Assembly: GCA_016713665.1 (NCBI GenBank)
Contig: JADJOR010000024.1
Coordinates: 186,001-250,000, forward strand
Length of the DNA stretch: 64,000 nt
Reading direction: 5' to 3'
Source of the DNA: Deltaproteobacteria bacterium
Lineage (GTDB): Bacteria; Myxococcota_A; UBA9160; UBA4427
Below the pieces are notes generated by a model that saw nothing but the letters and a program-made list of their open reading frames with translations, ran no database searches and had not been told where the DNA came from. The translations under genes and the position numbers were made by a program. Shown one piece after another: positions 23,655 through 31,772 of the stretch; within the stretch, counting starts at the first letter, position 1; the number at the start of each line of letters is the position of its first letter.

Positions 23655-24104
23655 ATGGACTTCTCCCTGCTCCCGCCCCTCAATGCCGCCTTGAACGCCA
23701 CGGCGACGGTGCTCCTGATCCAGGGACGGCGGCTCGCGCGCCGGGGTGAGGTCGAGCGCCACCGTCGGGTGATGGGAACGGCCTTCGCCGTCTCGAGCGT
23801 CTTCCTCGTCTCGTATCTGGTCCATAAATTCGCCCGGAACTTCGAGAACACGACGTTCCATGCCGAAGGCGCGGCCAAGCTCGCATATCTCGGGCTGCTC
23901 GCCTCCCACGTGCTGCTCGCGATGACCGTGCCCGTCTTCGCGATCGCGCTCATCCGCCTCGGCATGCGGAACGAGCGCGAGCGCCATCGCCGGCTCGCTC
24001 GGATCGCGTGGCCGATCTGGATCTACGTCTCGGTGACGGGCGTGCTGATCTACCTGCTTCTCTATCCCTTCAATCCGCCGCTTCCGAATCCGCCCGTCCA
24101 GTGA
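23655..24104 (+). CDS. DUF420 (CtaM-like) integral membrane protein
   Basis: 149 aa with four membrane helices. The sequence LNAALNATATVLLIQGRRLARR, VFLVSYLVHKFARN and LAYLGLLASHVLLAM follows the DUF420 pattern with its conserved His residues. In Firmicutes the DUF420 protein CtaM is needed for maturation of haem-copper oxidase. Its position directly before the oxidase cluster here fits an assembly role. TACGGT at 23638-23643 may be the -10; there is no clear SD. Confidence 0.8.
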   Translation: MDFSLLPPLNAALNATATVLLIQGRRLARRGEVERHRRVMGTAFAVSSVFLVSYLVHKFARNFENTTFHAEGAAKLAYLGLLASHVLLAMTVPVFAIALIRLGMRNERERHRRLARIAWPIWIYVSVTGVLIYLLLYPFNPPLPNPPVQ

Positions 24105-24458
24105 TCGCCGGACACGGCTGCATCCAATCGTTGCAGAGCGTTCGTGCTGCGCGAATCGAAGCGGACGGCGTCCTAATCTCGACGCTGTGAAGAGACGGGG
24201 GCGGTGTCTCCCGACGCGCGCCTTCGAGCAGGCGGGAGAGTCGCGAAAGGCCGCGTCGGACTTGACGAATCTTGGAGCGGTGGGCTACTTCGCGGACACT
24301 TTCCGCAGTCCTGATCGAGCGTGCTCCGCGCCGTCCGCGGCGAGCTGGATCAGGCGTTCGTGATGGTCGCTGGCTGCGTCAAATCGCCGCGCCGGGCGAA
24401 CGGGAAACTGGGCGTCGAGCCGGACGAAAGCCCGGACAGAAGACAGGACAGAAGAGCG
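24105..24458. other. 354-bp region upstream of the oxidase operon
   Basis: No gene seen. It contains an inverted repeat TCTCCCG (24207-24213) / CGGGAGA (24233-24239) and a GAGAC/GTCTC pair just before it. A possible promoter follows: TTGACG at 24262-24267, 17-nt spacer, CTACTT at 24285-24290. The long distance to the cytochrome c ATG suggests an untranslated leader or regulatory DNA. Confidence 0.45.
24262..24290 (+). promoter_or_regulatory. Possible sigma-70-type promoter of the oxidase operon
   Basis: TTGACG matches five of six bases of the -35 consensus. The -10 candidate CTACTT, 17 nt later, is poor. It lies ~170 nt before the cytochrome c ATG. Confidence 0.3.
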
Positions 24459-25145
24459 ATGAGCTGGGTGTTCGAACGTTTCACGAGATCCGTCGTGTCG
24501 ATGAGCGCGCTTTGCATCTTCCTGGCCGTGGTGGCCTCCTCGTTGGGCGCGTTCGCCGCGTCCGCGCAGGAAGCGAGCGCGGATCTCGCCAAGGGCAAGG
24601 CCCTCTTCGGTCTGTGCACCCAGTGCCATGGGACGAACGGCGGCGGCATGCAGGCGGCGCTCGCGCCGGCGATCGCCGGGCTGCCGGCCTGGTACATCGA
24701 GGCCCAGCTCGTGAAGTTCAAGTCGGGTCAGCGCGGTCTCCACGCCCAGGACACGGGCGGCCTGCGCATGTATCCGATGTCGCGCTGGCTCCAGAACGAG
24801 CAGGAGCAGAAGGACGTCGCGGCCTACGTGGCGAGCCTGCCCGCGGTCGCGCCGGCGCCGACCCTCGCGCAGGCGGGCGACGCGGCGAAGGGCCAGGGCT
24901 ACTACGCGGTGTGCAGCGCCTGCCATGCGCCCGACGGCTCGGGCAACCAGGGCATGGGCGCGCCGCCGCTGACCGGCCTCAACGACTGGTACCTGCTGAC
25001 CTCGATCCAGAAGTACAAGAAGAGCATCCGCGGCAGCCTTCCCGGCGACACGCTCGGTCCGGCGATGATCGGCATGGTCGCGACGCTGCCGGACGACGAC
25101 GCCGTGCTCGACGTGATCGCCCACATCCAGACCCTCGCGAAGTAG
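24459..25145 (+). CDS. Di-haem class I cytochrome c (c4-like), exported
   Basis: 228 aa. A signal peptide (~1-40) ends AASA before QEAS. Two CxxCH haem sites, C53-H57 (CTQCH) and C152-H156 (CSACH), sit in two similar domains, each followed by a distal Met region (LRMYPMSRW; GPAMIGMVATL). It is the likely periplasmic electron donor, or a tethered donor, for the oxidase encoded downstream. The ATG at 24459 is chosen because the signal peptide begins there; the frame is open ~46 codons earlier with no signal-like sequence. Confidence 0.88.
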   Translation: MSWVFERFTRSVVSMSALCIFLAVVASSLGAFAASAQEASADLAKGKALFGLCTQCHGTNGGGMQAALAPAIAGLPAWYIEAQLVKFKSGQRGLHAQDTGGLRMYPMSRWLQNEQEQKDVAAYVASLPAVAPAPTLAQAGDAAKGQGYYAVCSACHAPDGSGNQGMGAPPLTGLNDWYLLTSIQKYKKSIRGSLPGDTLGPAMIGMVATLPDDDAVLDVIAHIQTLAK

Positions 25146-25210
25146 TCGGGCGACCGGCTCTGCAACCGCTCGATTCCCAAGCTCGAGCCCGATCCAGGAG
25201 AAGCATCCAC

Positions 25211-25342
25211 ATGTCCGATCATGATCACGTCGAGCCCGAGAATCCGCCGGCCGACGCCTTTGCGACGCGTCTGTTCGCCATCTCGATCACCGGGGTCCTC
25301 GGCTTCATCGCGGTCGTCTTCACGTTCATCATCCTGAAGTGA
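25211..25342 (+). CDS. 43-aa single-helix membrane protein of the oxidase operon
   Basis: MSDHDHVEPENPP is followed by one hydrophobic helix (LFAISITGVLGFIAVVF) and a Lys end. AGGAG lies ~10 nt before the ATG. It sits between the cytochrome c and subunit II genes, so it is probably a small accessory oxidase subunit, comparable in position and shape to other tiny oxidase subunits. No family can be named. Confidence 0.72.
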   Translation: MSDHDHVEPENPPADAFATRLFAISITGVLGFIAVVFTFIILK

Positions 25343-25412
25343 GAGGCGGCTCCCGCCCCGTCCTGACCCACCCCCTCCAGCTCGACCGCCCTCGGGTCGT
25401 TAGGCAAGTGAC

Positions 25413-26108
25413 ATGATCCTCGAATCGCTCCTTCCGAGTGCATCGACGTACGCGGGCGACATCGATCGACTCTTCGATGTCATCACGCTCCTCGTCGGTA
25501 TCCCGTTCCTCGTCGCCTCGTACCTGTTCTTCGCGTTCATCTTCCGCTTCAAGGCGAAGGACGGGAAGAAGTCGATGTACATCACGGGGACCGAGCACCA
25601 GTACATGAAGTGGATCCATCGGGCCCACGTGCCGATCCTGGTGTTCGACGTGATCATCGTCGTGATGGCCGTGCGGGTCTGGTACGACGTCAAGCAGAAT
25701 CTGCCCGAGGCGAACTCGACCGTGCGCGTGATCGCGCAGCAATGGGCGTGGACCTTCGTCCATCCCGGTCCGGACAACGTCCTCGACACGGCCGACGACA
25801 TCACGACCATCAACGAGCTCCACGTCGCCAAGGACACGCTCTACCACTACAAGCTCGAGGCGAAGGACGTGCTCCACAACTTCTCGGTGCCGGCCTTCCG
25901 GTTGAAGCAGGACGCGATCCCGGGCCGCATCATCACGGGCTGGTTCGAGCCGACGATGGCCGGGACCTTCGACATCCAGTGCGCGGAGATCTGCGGCATC
26001 GGCCACGGCCTGATGCCGGCGAAGATCATCATCGAGGGCGCGGAGCAGCACGCGGCGTGGGTCGAGGCGAACTCGCCGCTCGCGTTGACGGTGGCGGCGA
26101 ATCAGTAG
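25413..26108 (+). CDS. coxB: Cytochrome c oxidase subunit II
   Basis: 231 aa with two N-terminal membrane helices (~20-45 and ~65-90) and a periplasmic cupredoxin domain. The CuA ligands are complete: H155 (VLHNFSVP), then CAEICGIGHGLM with C190, C194, H198 and M201. AQQWAWTF is the aromatic electron-entry strand. It receives electrons from cytochrome c and passes them to haem a of subunit I. There is no fused haem domain; the separate upstream di-haem cytochrome may fill that role. Confidence 0.95.
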   Translation: MILESLLPSASTYAGDIDRLFDVITLLVGIPFLVASYLFFAFIFRFKAKDGKKSMYITGTEHQYMKWIHRAHVPILVFDVIIVVMAVRVWYDVKQNLPEANSTVRVIAQQWAWTFVHPGPDNVLDTADDITTINELHVAKDTLYHYKLEAKDVLHNFSVPAFRLKQDAIPGRIITGWFEPTMAGTFDIQCAEICGIGHGLMPAKIIIEGAEQHAAWVEANSPLALTVAANQ

Positions 26109-26252
26109 GAGCGGGCCCATTCCGGCGGGCCTCGCTCGACGAGACGCGCCCGGACGGGTCGGGAAGACGAATTAACGGATCAAGGTCCCGGGAGGGACCG
26201 CTCGAAGCGAATCGCCGGAAGGCGCGCTTCGAATGCCGGGGAGAGAGATCAC

Positions 26253-27983
26253 ATGGCGGAATCGATTCGGGTCGATCACGCAGCTCATCACGACGACCAC
26301 CACGGCGCCCATCATGGCGGGCACGAGATGAGCTTCACCGAGAAGTACGTCTTCCCCCTCGATCACAAGATGATCGCCATGCAGTACATGTTCACCGGCA
26401 TGTTCATGGCGCTGATCGGCGGCTTCTTCGCCTACGCGTTCCGCTGGCAGATCGCGTTCCCGGGAACCGAGGCGCCGCTCTGGGGCCAGGTCTCGCCCGC
26501 CGAGTACAACTCGCTCGTGACCAACCACGGCTCGATCATGATCTTCTGGGTCGCGATGCCCGTCCTGATCGCGGCCTTCGGCAACTACCTGATCCCGCTC
26601 ATGATCGGCGCGGACGACATGGTCTTCCCGAAGATCAACCGGCTCAGCTATCAGATCTTCCTGATCTCGGCGATCGTCATCCTCTCGTCGTTCTTCGTCG
26701 AAGGCGGCGCCTTCGGCGGCGCCTGGACCGCGTATCCGCCGCTCTCGACCAAGGCCGAGTACAGCCTGACGCCCCTCGGCTCGACCCTCTGGATCACCGC
26801 CGTCGCCCTCGAATTCGTGGCCTTCCTCCTCGGCGGCATCAACTTCATCACGACCGCGATGAACAGCCGCGCCCCCGGCATGAAGATGTGGGACATCCCG
26901 ATGGTCGTCTGGATGATCGTCATCGCGAGCATCCTCTTCATGCTCTCGGTCGGCCCGCTGCTCGCCGGCGGCATCATGATGATCTTCGACCAGAACCTCG
27001 GCACCGCCTTCTTCAACCCCGACAAGGGCGGCGACCCGATCCTCTGGCAGCATCTGTTCTGGTTCTTCGGCCATCCCGAGGTCTACGTCGTGCTGCTGCC
27101 CGCCGTCGGCATCGTCGCCGAGATCATCACGGTCTTCGGCCGCAAGAAGCTCTTCGGCTACAAGACGGTCCTCTACACCGCCATCGGCACCGGCGTCCTC
27201 TCCTTCACCGTCTGGGCGCATCACCAGTTCATCGCCGGCATCGATCCCCGCATGGCGAACGTCTTCACGGTCACGACGCTCCTCATCTCGGTTCCGATCG
27301 CGGAGATGATGTTCGTCTACATCGCGACACTCTACGGCGGCTCGATCACGCTCTCGACCCCGATGCTCTGGGCGCTGTCGTTCATCTTCGAATTCCTGAT
27401 CGGCGGCATCACCGGCATCTTCCTGGGCGCGTCGGGCAACGACATCTTCATGCACGACACCTACTTCGTGCTCGCCCACTTCCACTACACCTTCTATCCG
27501 ATCGCGATCATCGGGACCTACGCGGGCTTCACCTACTGGTTCCCGAAGATGTTCGGACGGATGATGAACGAGAAGCTCGGCAAGCTTCACTTCTGGCTGA
27601 CGATCATCCCGTTCAACACGATCTTCCTGCCGCTCTTCGTCCTCGGCGCCGCGGGCCACCACCGCCGCATCTTCGACTACCGGAACTTCCCGGAGCTCTC
27701 GCATCCCTGGATGTGGGACCTGCAGGCGCTCGCGACCTACTCGCTGATCGTGATGCTGCTCGCCCAGATCATCTTCTTCTACAACGTGATCACGAGCTGG
27801 ATCTCGGGTCCGAAGGCGCCGAAGAATCCCTGGAACGCGAACACCTTCGAGTGGACCGCGACGTCGCCGCCGCCCCACGGCAACTGGCCCGAGGGTCTGC
27901 CGACCTGCTACCGCGGCCCGTACGAGTACAGCCATCCGGATCGCAAGGGCTCGGATTTCTGGCCCCAGAACGAGCCGGGCTGA
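26253..27983 (+). CDS. coxA: Cytochrome c oxidase subunit I (A-family haem-copper oxidase)
   Basis: 576 aa, 12 helices. All metal ligands are present: NHGSIMIFW (haem a His), GHPEVY (CuB His, crosslinking Tyr and the A1-type Glu), WAHHQF (two CuB His) and AHFHYTF (haem a3 and haem a His). D-channel residues are kept (FGNY, ADDMVFPKIN). The K-channel stretch is altered: where VPTGIK is usual, the sequence is VPIAEM, with Met352 at the Lys position and Glu351 next to it. The N-terminus carries a His-rich segment (nine His in the first 24 residues). GGGAGAGAG precedes the ATG. Confidence 0.95.
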   Translation: MAESIRVDHAAHHDDHHGAHHGGHEMSFTEKYVFPLDHKMIAMQYMFTGMFMALIGGFFAYAFRWQIAFPGTEAPLWGQVSPAEYNSLVTNHGSIMIFWVAMPVLIAAFGNYLIPLMIGADDMVFPKINRLSYQIFLISAIVILSSFFVEGGAFGGAWTAYPPLSTKAEYSLTPLGSTLWITAVALEFVAFLLGGINFITTAMNSRAPGMKMWDIPMVVWMIVIASILFMLSVGPLLAGGIMMIFDQNLGTAFFNPDKGGDPILWQHLFWFFGHPEVYVVLLPAVGIVAEIITVFGRKKLFGYKTVLYTAIGTGVLSFTVWAHHQFIAGIDPRMANVFTVTTLLISVPIAEMMFVYIATLYGGSITLSTPMLWALSFIFEFLIGGITGIFLGASGNDIFMHDTYFVLAHFHYTFYPIAIIGTYAGFTYWFPKMFGRMMNEKLGKLHFWLTIIPFNTIFLPLFVLGAAGHHRRIFDYRNFPELSHPWMWDLQALATYSLIVMLLAQIIFFYNVITSWISGPKAPKNPWNANTFEWTATSPPPHGNWPEGLPTCYRGPYEYSHPDRKGSDFWPQNEPG

Positions 27984-28130
27984 TCGGGCGCGGCCCGGAG
28001 CGGAGAACGCGCGCGCGCATGAGAAGCGCGAGCGCGAGGATGAGAGAGCGGCCCGGAAGAGCCGTTGCCTGAAATGGATCGAGACGAGCGGGCGGTGAGC
28101 CGAGCTGCCGCCCGCGAGATGGAGTCGACG

Positions 28131-28706
28131 ATGTCTTCGAGACCGATTGCAACGACGCGAAGCGCGGCGGGGATGCCGACGCCGCGCCTGGCCGTCTGGT
28201 GGCTGATCGCTTCCGAAATCGTGATCTTCGGTGGCGTCCTCGGCTCCTACATCATGCACCGCCTGGCCCACGGCATCTGGGCGGACTACGCCGCCAACAC
28301 GAACCCGTGGATCGGCGCCTTCAATACCTTCGTGCTGCTGAGCTCGAGCCTCTCGGCCGTGCTGGCCCACCAGGCGGCGGAGCGCGGCGACGGCAAGCGG
28401 GCCGCGAACCTGCTCTACCTGACGACCCTCGGCGGCGTCGTCTTCCTCTGCGTCAAGGCCTTCGAGTGGACGACCGAGATCAGCCACGGCATGACGATCT
28501 CGGCGAACACCTTCTGGTCCTTCTACTACACGGCCGCCGGCATCCACGCGGCCCACGTCATCGCGGGCGGCATCATCATGCTCTTCGTCGCGCAAACTGC
28601 CAAGCGCAACGAAGAGCTCCACCGGGTCGAGATCATCGGGATCTACTGGCATTTCGTCGATCTCGTCTGGATCTTCCTCTTCCCGCTCCTCTACATCGCG
28701 AAATAA
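28131..28706 (+). CDS. coxC: Haem-copper oxidase subunit III (first copy)
   Basis: 191 aa with five membrane helices, the short prokaryotic COX3 form. WWLIASEIVIFGGVLGSYI and the closing YWHFVDLVWIFLFPLLYI are diagnostic, and AFEW with YYTAAGIHAAHV completes the pattern. Subunit III stabilises subunit I and its D-channel. The ATG at 28131 follows GGAG by 6 nt; upstream in-frame starts at 28074 and TTG 28065 are possible but have poor SDs. Confidence 0.88.
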   Translation: MSSRPIATTRSAAGMPTPRLAVWWLIASEIVIFGGVLGSYIMHRLAHGIWADYAANTNPWIGAFNTFVLLSSSLSAVLAHQAAERGDGKRAANLLYLTTLGGVVFLCVKAFEWTTEISHGMTISANTFWSFYYTAAGIHAAHVIAGGIIMLFVAQTAKRNEELHRVEIIGIYWHFVDLVWIFLFPLLYIAK

Positions 28707-28782
28707 CGAACGCCGTCGACCGAGCCCGGGCCGGCCCTGACGAGCCGACCGACCCCAAGCGACCAAACAAGCCGAGGCCATC

Positions 28783-29295
28783 ATGAGCGCCAATCAGCAC
28801 GGACAGCACGCAGGACACAGCACGGGAAGCCACGCCGGAGGCCACGCGGCGCACGGTGACTCCCATTACGTCAAGATCTACTTCATCCTGCTCGCTCTCC
28901 TCACGGTCTCGATCGTCGGTCCGATGATCGGCATCAAGGTCGTCACGCTGATCACGGCCTTCGGGATCGCGGTCGTGAAGGCCTACCTGGTCGCCAGGAA
29001 CTTCATGCACATCAACCTGACGCCGCGCTACGTGATCTACGCGGTCACGACGACGCTGGTCTTCATGTTCCTCTTCTTCGCGGGCGCCGCGCCCGACGTC
29101 ATGAAGAGCCACGGCACCAACTGGGAGAAGCCCGGCTGGATCGCCGCGGAGAAGGCGTACGCGGCCGGCGACATCGTCGGCGCGAGCTTCGGGGCCGCCA
29201 TCCAGGGCCACGGCGCGGAGCACGGCGAGGGACATGGCGAAGGCCACGGCGAAGCCGAAGGCCACGGCGATGGACACGAGGCCGCCGGCCACTAG
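28783..29295 (+). CDS. Cytochrome c oxidase subunit IV-like protein with His-rich tails
   Basis: 170 aa. Three hydrophobic helices occupy ~30-110, with VVKAYLVARNFMHI, the hallmark of the prokaryotic COX4/CtaF family. Both ends are His/Gly-rich: seven His in the first 28 residues, and seven or eight in the last 30 as HGEGHGE-type repeats. The tails could bind copper or another metal; that is inference. It follows subunit III by 76 bp and precedes a second subunit III gene. Confidence 0.85.
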   Translation: MSANQHGQHAGHSTGSHAGGHAAHGDSHYVKIYFILLALLTVSIVGPMIGIKVVTLITAFGIAVVKAYLVARNFMHINLTPRYVIYAVTTTLVFMFLFFAGAAPDVMKSHGTNWEKPGWIAAEKAYAAGDIVGASFGAAIQGHGAEHGEGHGEGHGEAEGHGDGHEAAGH

Positions 29296-29361
29296 AGTCC
29301 GCTCGAGCAGCAAGCGAGCCGGCAGGGGGGCCGGCGGCAACGCAGCGAGGCAGTCCAGACG

Positions 29362-29952
29362 ATGCGAACGACCTCCCCTCCGATCCGATTGATCGCCGCC
29401 GAACACGGCGAGCCCAAGGTCATCTCGAACGGCGTGCTCGGCATGCTGCTCTTCGTGTTGACCGAGATCATGCTCTTCGCCGGCATGATCAGCGTCTTCA
29501 ACATCGTGAGAGCCTCGTCGGTCGTCTGGCCGCCGCCGAACCAGCCGCGCCTCCCGATCGAAGAGACGGCGGTCAACACGCTGGCGCTGCTCGCTTCGGG
29601 GCTCTGCTTCTACCTGGCCCAGCGGCGCTTCGCGGTCTCGCGGCCTTCGGCCCGCCTGCCCCTGACGCTCGCGCTCGTGCTCGGATCCTTCTTCGTGCTC
29701 TTCCAGGGCTACGAGTGGATCTCGATGATCGCGCGGGGTCTGACGCTGACCTCGTCGACCCTCGGGAGCTTCTTCTACCTGATCGTGGGCATGCACGCGC
29801 TCCACGTGATCGTCGCCCTCGGCATGCTCGTCCAGACCTGGCGACGGCATGCGCAGGGCTGGCTGCATCCCTCGCAGCTCGCGACGACGGGGGTGTTCTG
29901 GTACTTCGTCGTCGGCGCCTGGCCGATCATCTACTGGCGGGTCTACTGGTGA
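29362..29952 (+). CDS. Haem-copper oxidase subunit III (second copy)
   Basis: 196 aa. VLTEIMLFAGMISVFNIVR, FQGYEWISMIARGL, YLIVGMHALHVIVALG and the end GVFWYFVVGAWPIIYWRVYW follow the COX3 pattern. It differs clearly from the first copy, so it is a paralogue and not a recent duplication. Two COX3-like genes flanking subunit IV may give two non-identical III subunits. The short gap before it has overlapping GC-rich inverted repeats (29301-29335). Confidence 0.88.
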   Translation: MRTTSPPIRLIAAEHGEPKVISNGVLGMLLFVLTEIMLFAGMISVFNIVRASSVVWPPPNQPRLPIEETAVNTLALLASGLCFYLAQRRFAVSRPSARLPLTLALVLGSFFVLFQGYEWISMIARGLTLTSSTLGSFFYLIVGMHALHVIVALGMLVQTWRRHAQGWLHPSQLATTGVFWYFVVGAWPIIYWRVYW

Positions 29953-30284
29953 GCGCGGCAGTCGATTCGACGATGCCCAGGCAGCGGATCGCCCCGTCTC
30001 TCTTCCGGGGAGAACGCTCGGGACGCCTCGCTCGATGCTTTGCGTCCATCGTCGCGATGGGAATCGTCGTCGCTGCGCCGCGCCTCGCCGACGCGTGCGC
30101 GGTCTGTACCTCGGGCCGCGACGACGAGAGCAATACGGCCTTCCTGATTTCGACGATCTTCCTCTCGCTGTTGCCCCTCGCGGCCCTCGGCACCCTCGTC
30201 TTCGTGCTCTGGCGGCGCATCCGGGCGCTCGAGACCGAGAGCGGCGTGGCGGAAGCGCCGAGCCCGTCGGCGCCGATCGCCTAG
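29949..30284 (+). CDS. Small exported CxxC membrane protein, last gene of the oxidase operon
   Basis: 111 aa from a GTG whose last two bases belong to the upstream stop (GTGA overlap); an ATG at 29973 is the alternative. A hydrophobic signal (FASIVAMGIVVAAPRLADA) leads to CAVCTSGRDDES, then a second helix (FLISTIFLSLLPLAALGTLV) and a basic RRIR. Small proteins with an N-terminal CAVC and one anchor occur at the ends of oxidase clusters in related bacteria. A metal delivery or assembly role is inferred. Confidence 0.7.
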   Translation: MSAAVDSTMPRQRIAPSLFRGERSGRLARCFASIVAMGIVVAAPRLADACAVCTSGRDDESNTAFLISTIFLSLLPLAALGTLVFVLWRRIRALETESGVAEAPSPSAPIA

Positions 30285-30289
30285 AGCCA

Positions 30290-30317
30290 CGCTCCCGGCC
30301 GTTCGCCCTCCGGAGCG
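30290..30317. terminator. Possible bidirectional hairpin terminator
   Basis: CGCTCC(C)GG, an 11-nt loop, then CCGGAGCG: eight pairs with one bulged base. It lies between the end of the oxidase operon and the convergent YheU-family gene. There is no T-tract. Confidence 0.35.
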
Positions 30318-30343
30318 AGCCCCCCGATCCCGAGGTCGCGGCG

Positions 30344-30661
30344 TCAGCGTCGAGCGCGCGTCGACACGATGCTCGCCGTCTCGGTCGCCAGATCGAAGAC
30401 GATGCGCGCGTCGCCCTCCTCGAGCTGTCGCATCACGTCGCGCACCTTCCTCTCGAGGGAGCGGTCGACGTGGCCGTAGTCGGTCCCTTCGCGGCTCACG
30501 AACTCCTCGACGAGACCTCGGAGCGCGTCGGCCGACAGGTCGCTCGCGGCGAGCTCGATTCCCTGCTCCCCATCGGGCTGGCCGTCGTCCGAGTCGGGAT
30601 CCTAGCGGAACGGGGAAGAAGGCTTCACGGCATCGTCGTCGCGATCTCGGGTCGGGCTCAT
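30344..30661 (-). pseudogene. YheU/UPF0270-family protein with an in-frame amber and no usable start
   Basis: The minus strand reads DLSADALRGLVEEFVSREG, TDYGHVDRSLERKV, RDVMRQLEEGDARIVFD and ends TRARR at a TGA (30344). This is a close match to the small UPF0270 family (about 70 aa). The conserved block starts at IEL, where the family has its Met, but the codon is ATC (30557-30559). A TAG at 30602-30604 closes the frame upstream. Past that TAG the frame reopens to an ATG at 30661. So the gene has lost its start, carries a nonsense mutation or sequence error, or uses a rare ATC start (an SD-like GGGGAGCAGGGA is just upstream). Function of the family is unknown. Confidence 0.7.
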
Positions 30662-30711
30662 CGCAGCAGCCTAGCCCGAAGCCCTCGCTACGCCGATCCG
30701 CCCCGCGCCGC

Positions 30712-30717
30712 TAGAGT
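30712..30717 (+). promoter_or_regulatory. Putative -10 element (TAGAGT) of the LLM gene
   Basis: TAGAGT lies 24 nt before the TTG start at 30742 and follows GCCGC, like other TANNNT sites in the window. Confidence 0.35.
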
Positions 30718-30741
30718 CGAGGTCCGCCCGAGGAGACCCCC

Positions 30742-31749
30742 TTGAAAGTCGACGCTCCCCTCTACTCCTTCGACGCCCCCGAGCCCGAGGCCCGCCGCCT
30801 CGAAGCCAAGGGCTATGCCGGCGCCTTCACCTTCGAAGGACCCCACGACCCCTTCTTCCCGCTCCTGCTGGCGGCGAGGGCGACGGAGCGGATCGAGCTC
30901 TACACCGCGGTGGCGATCGCCTTCTCCCGCAATCCGATGATCCTCGCGAACATCGGCTGGGATCTGCAGCAGCTCTCGAAGGGCCGCTTCATCCTCGGTC
31001 TCGGGACCCAGATCAAGCCCCACATCGAGCGGCGCTTCTCGATGCCCTGGTCCCATCCCGCTGCCCGCATGCGCGAGATGGTTCTGGCGATCAAGGCGAT
31101 CTGGCGCTGCTGGCAGACGAAGGAGCGCCTCGAGTTCCGCGGCGAGTTCTACCAGCACACGCTGATGACCCCGGCGTTCTGCCCGGCGCCGACCGAATAC
31201 GGCGGCCCCCGCATCTTCCTGGCCGGCGTCGGCCCGCGCATGACCGAGATCGCCGGCGAGGTCGCGGACGGCTTCTTCGTCCACCCCTTCAATACCCTCG
31301 AGTCCCTGCGCCGGCTCACGCTCCCCGCCCTCGAGCGCGGCCTCGAGCGCGCCGGTCGCAAGCGAAGCGCGATCGAGATCTCGAGCCAGCTGATGATCTG
31401 CTCCGGCAGCAACGACGAAGAGCTCGAACGCGTCCGCCTCTCGACGAAGGGCCAGATCGCCTTCTACGGCTCGACTCCCGCCTATCGTCCCGTCCTCGAC
31501 GTCCACGGCTGGGGAGACCTCCAGCCGACGCTCAATCGTCTCAGCAAGGAAGGCAAGTGGGCGGAGATGGCTTCGCTCATCAGCGACGAGCTGCTGGAAG
31601 CGATCGCCGTCTGTGCCCCGATGAAGGACGTCGCGAAGCAGGTCCGCGCGCGCTGCGACGGCAAGATCGATCGCGTGAGTCTGGTCGGCCACTGGACGAA
31701 GGATCCCGACGTCTGGGACGACGTGCTCCGGGCGCTGGCGGAGGGCTGA
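30742..31749 (+). CDS. LLM-class F420-dependent oxidoreductase (TIGR03617-like)
   Basis: 335 aa luciferase-like TIM barrel. LYTAVAIAFSRNPMILAN, GRFILGLGTQIKPHIERR, REMVLAIKAIWRCW, FRGEFYQHTLM and PRIFLAGVGPRMTEIAGEVADG are the F420 LLM core blocks. Such enzymes use F420 to oxidise alcohols or reduce double bonds; the substrate is unknown. A TTG start is chosen: AGGAG lies 6 nt upstream and no ATG fits. A second F420-type gene (DDN family) follows after 23 bp. Confidence 0.88.
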   Translation: MKVDAPLYSFDAPEPEARRLEAKGYAGAFTFEGPHDPFFPLLLAARATERIELYTAVAIAFSRNPMILANIGWDLQQLSKGRFILGLGTQIKPHIERRFSMPWSHPAARMREMVLAIKAIWRCWQTKERLEFRGEFYQHTLMTPAFCPAPTEYGGPRIFLAGVGPRMTEIAGEVADGFFVHPFNTLESLRRLTLPALERGLERAGRKRSAIEISSQLMICSGSNDEELERVRLSTKGQIAFYGSTPAYRPVLDVHGWGDLQPTLNRLSKEGKWAEMASLISDELLEAIAVCAPMKDVAKQVRARCDGKIDRVSLVGHWTKDPDVWDDVLRALAEG

Positions 31750-31772
31750 AGGCAGACACGCCGGGAGGTTTC

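Noticed and set aside
28131..29952. Idea that the two subunit III genes are halves of one split gene
   Set aside because: Each has a complete five-helix COX3 pattern including its own first and last helix motifs.
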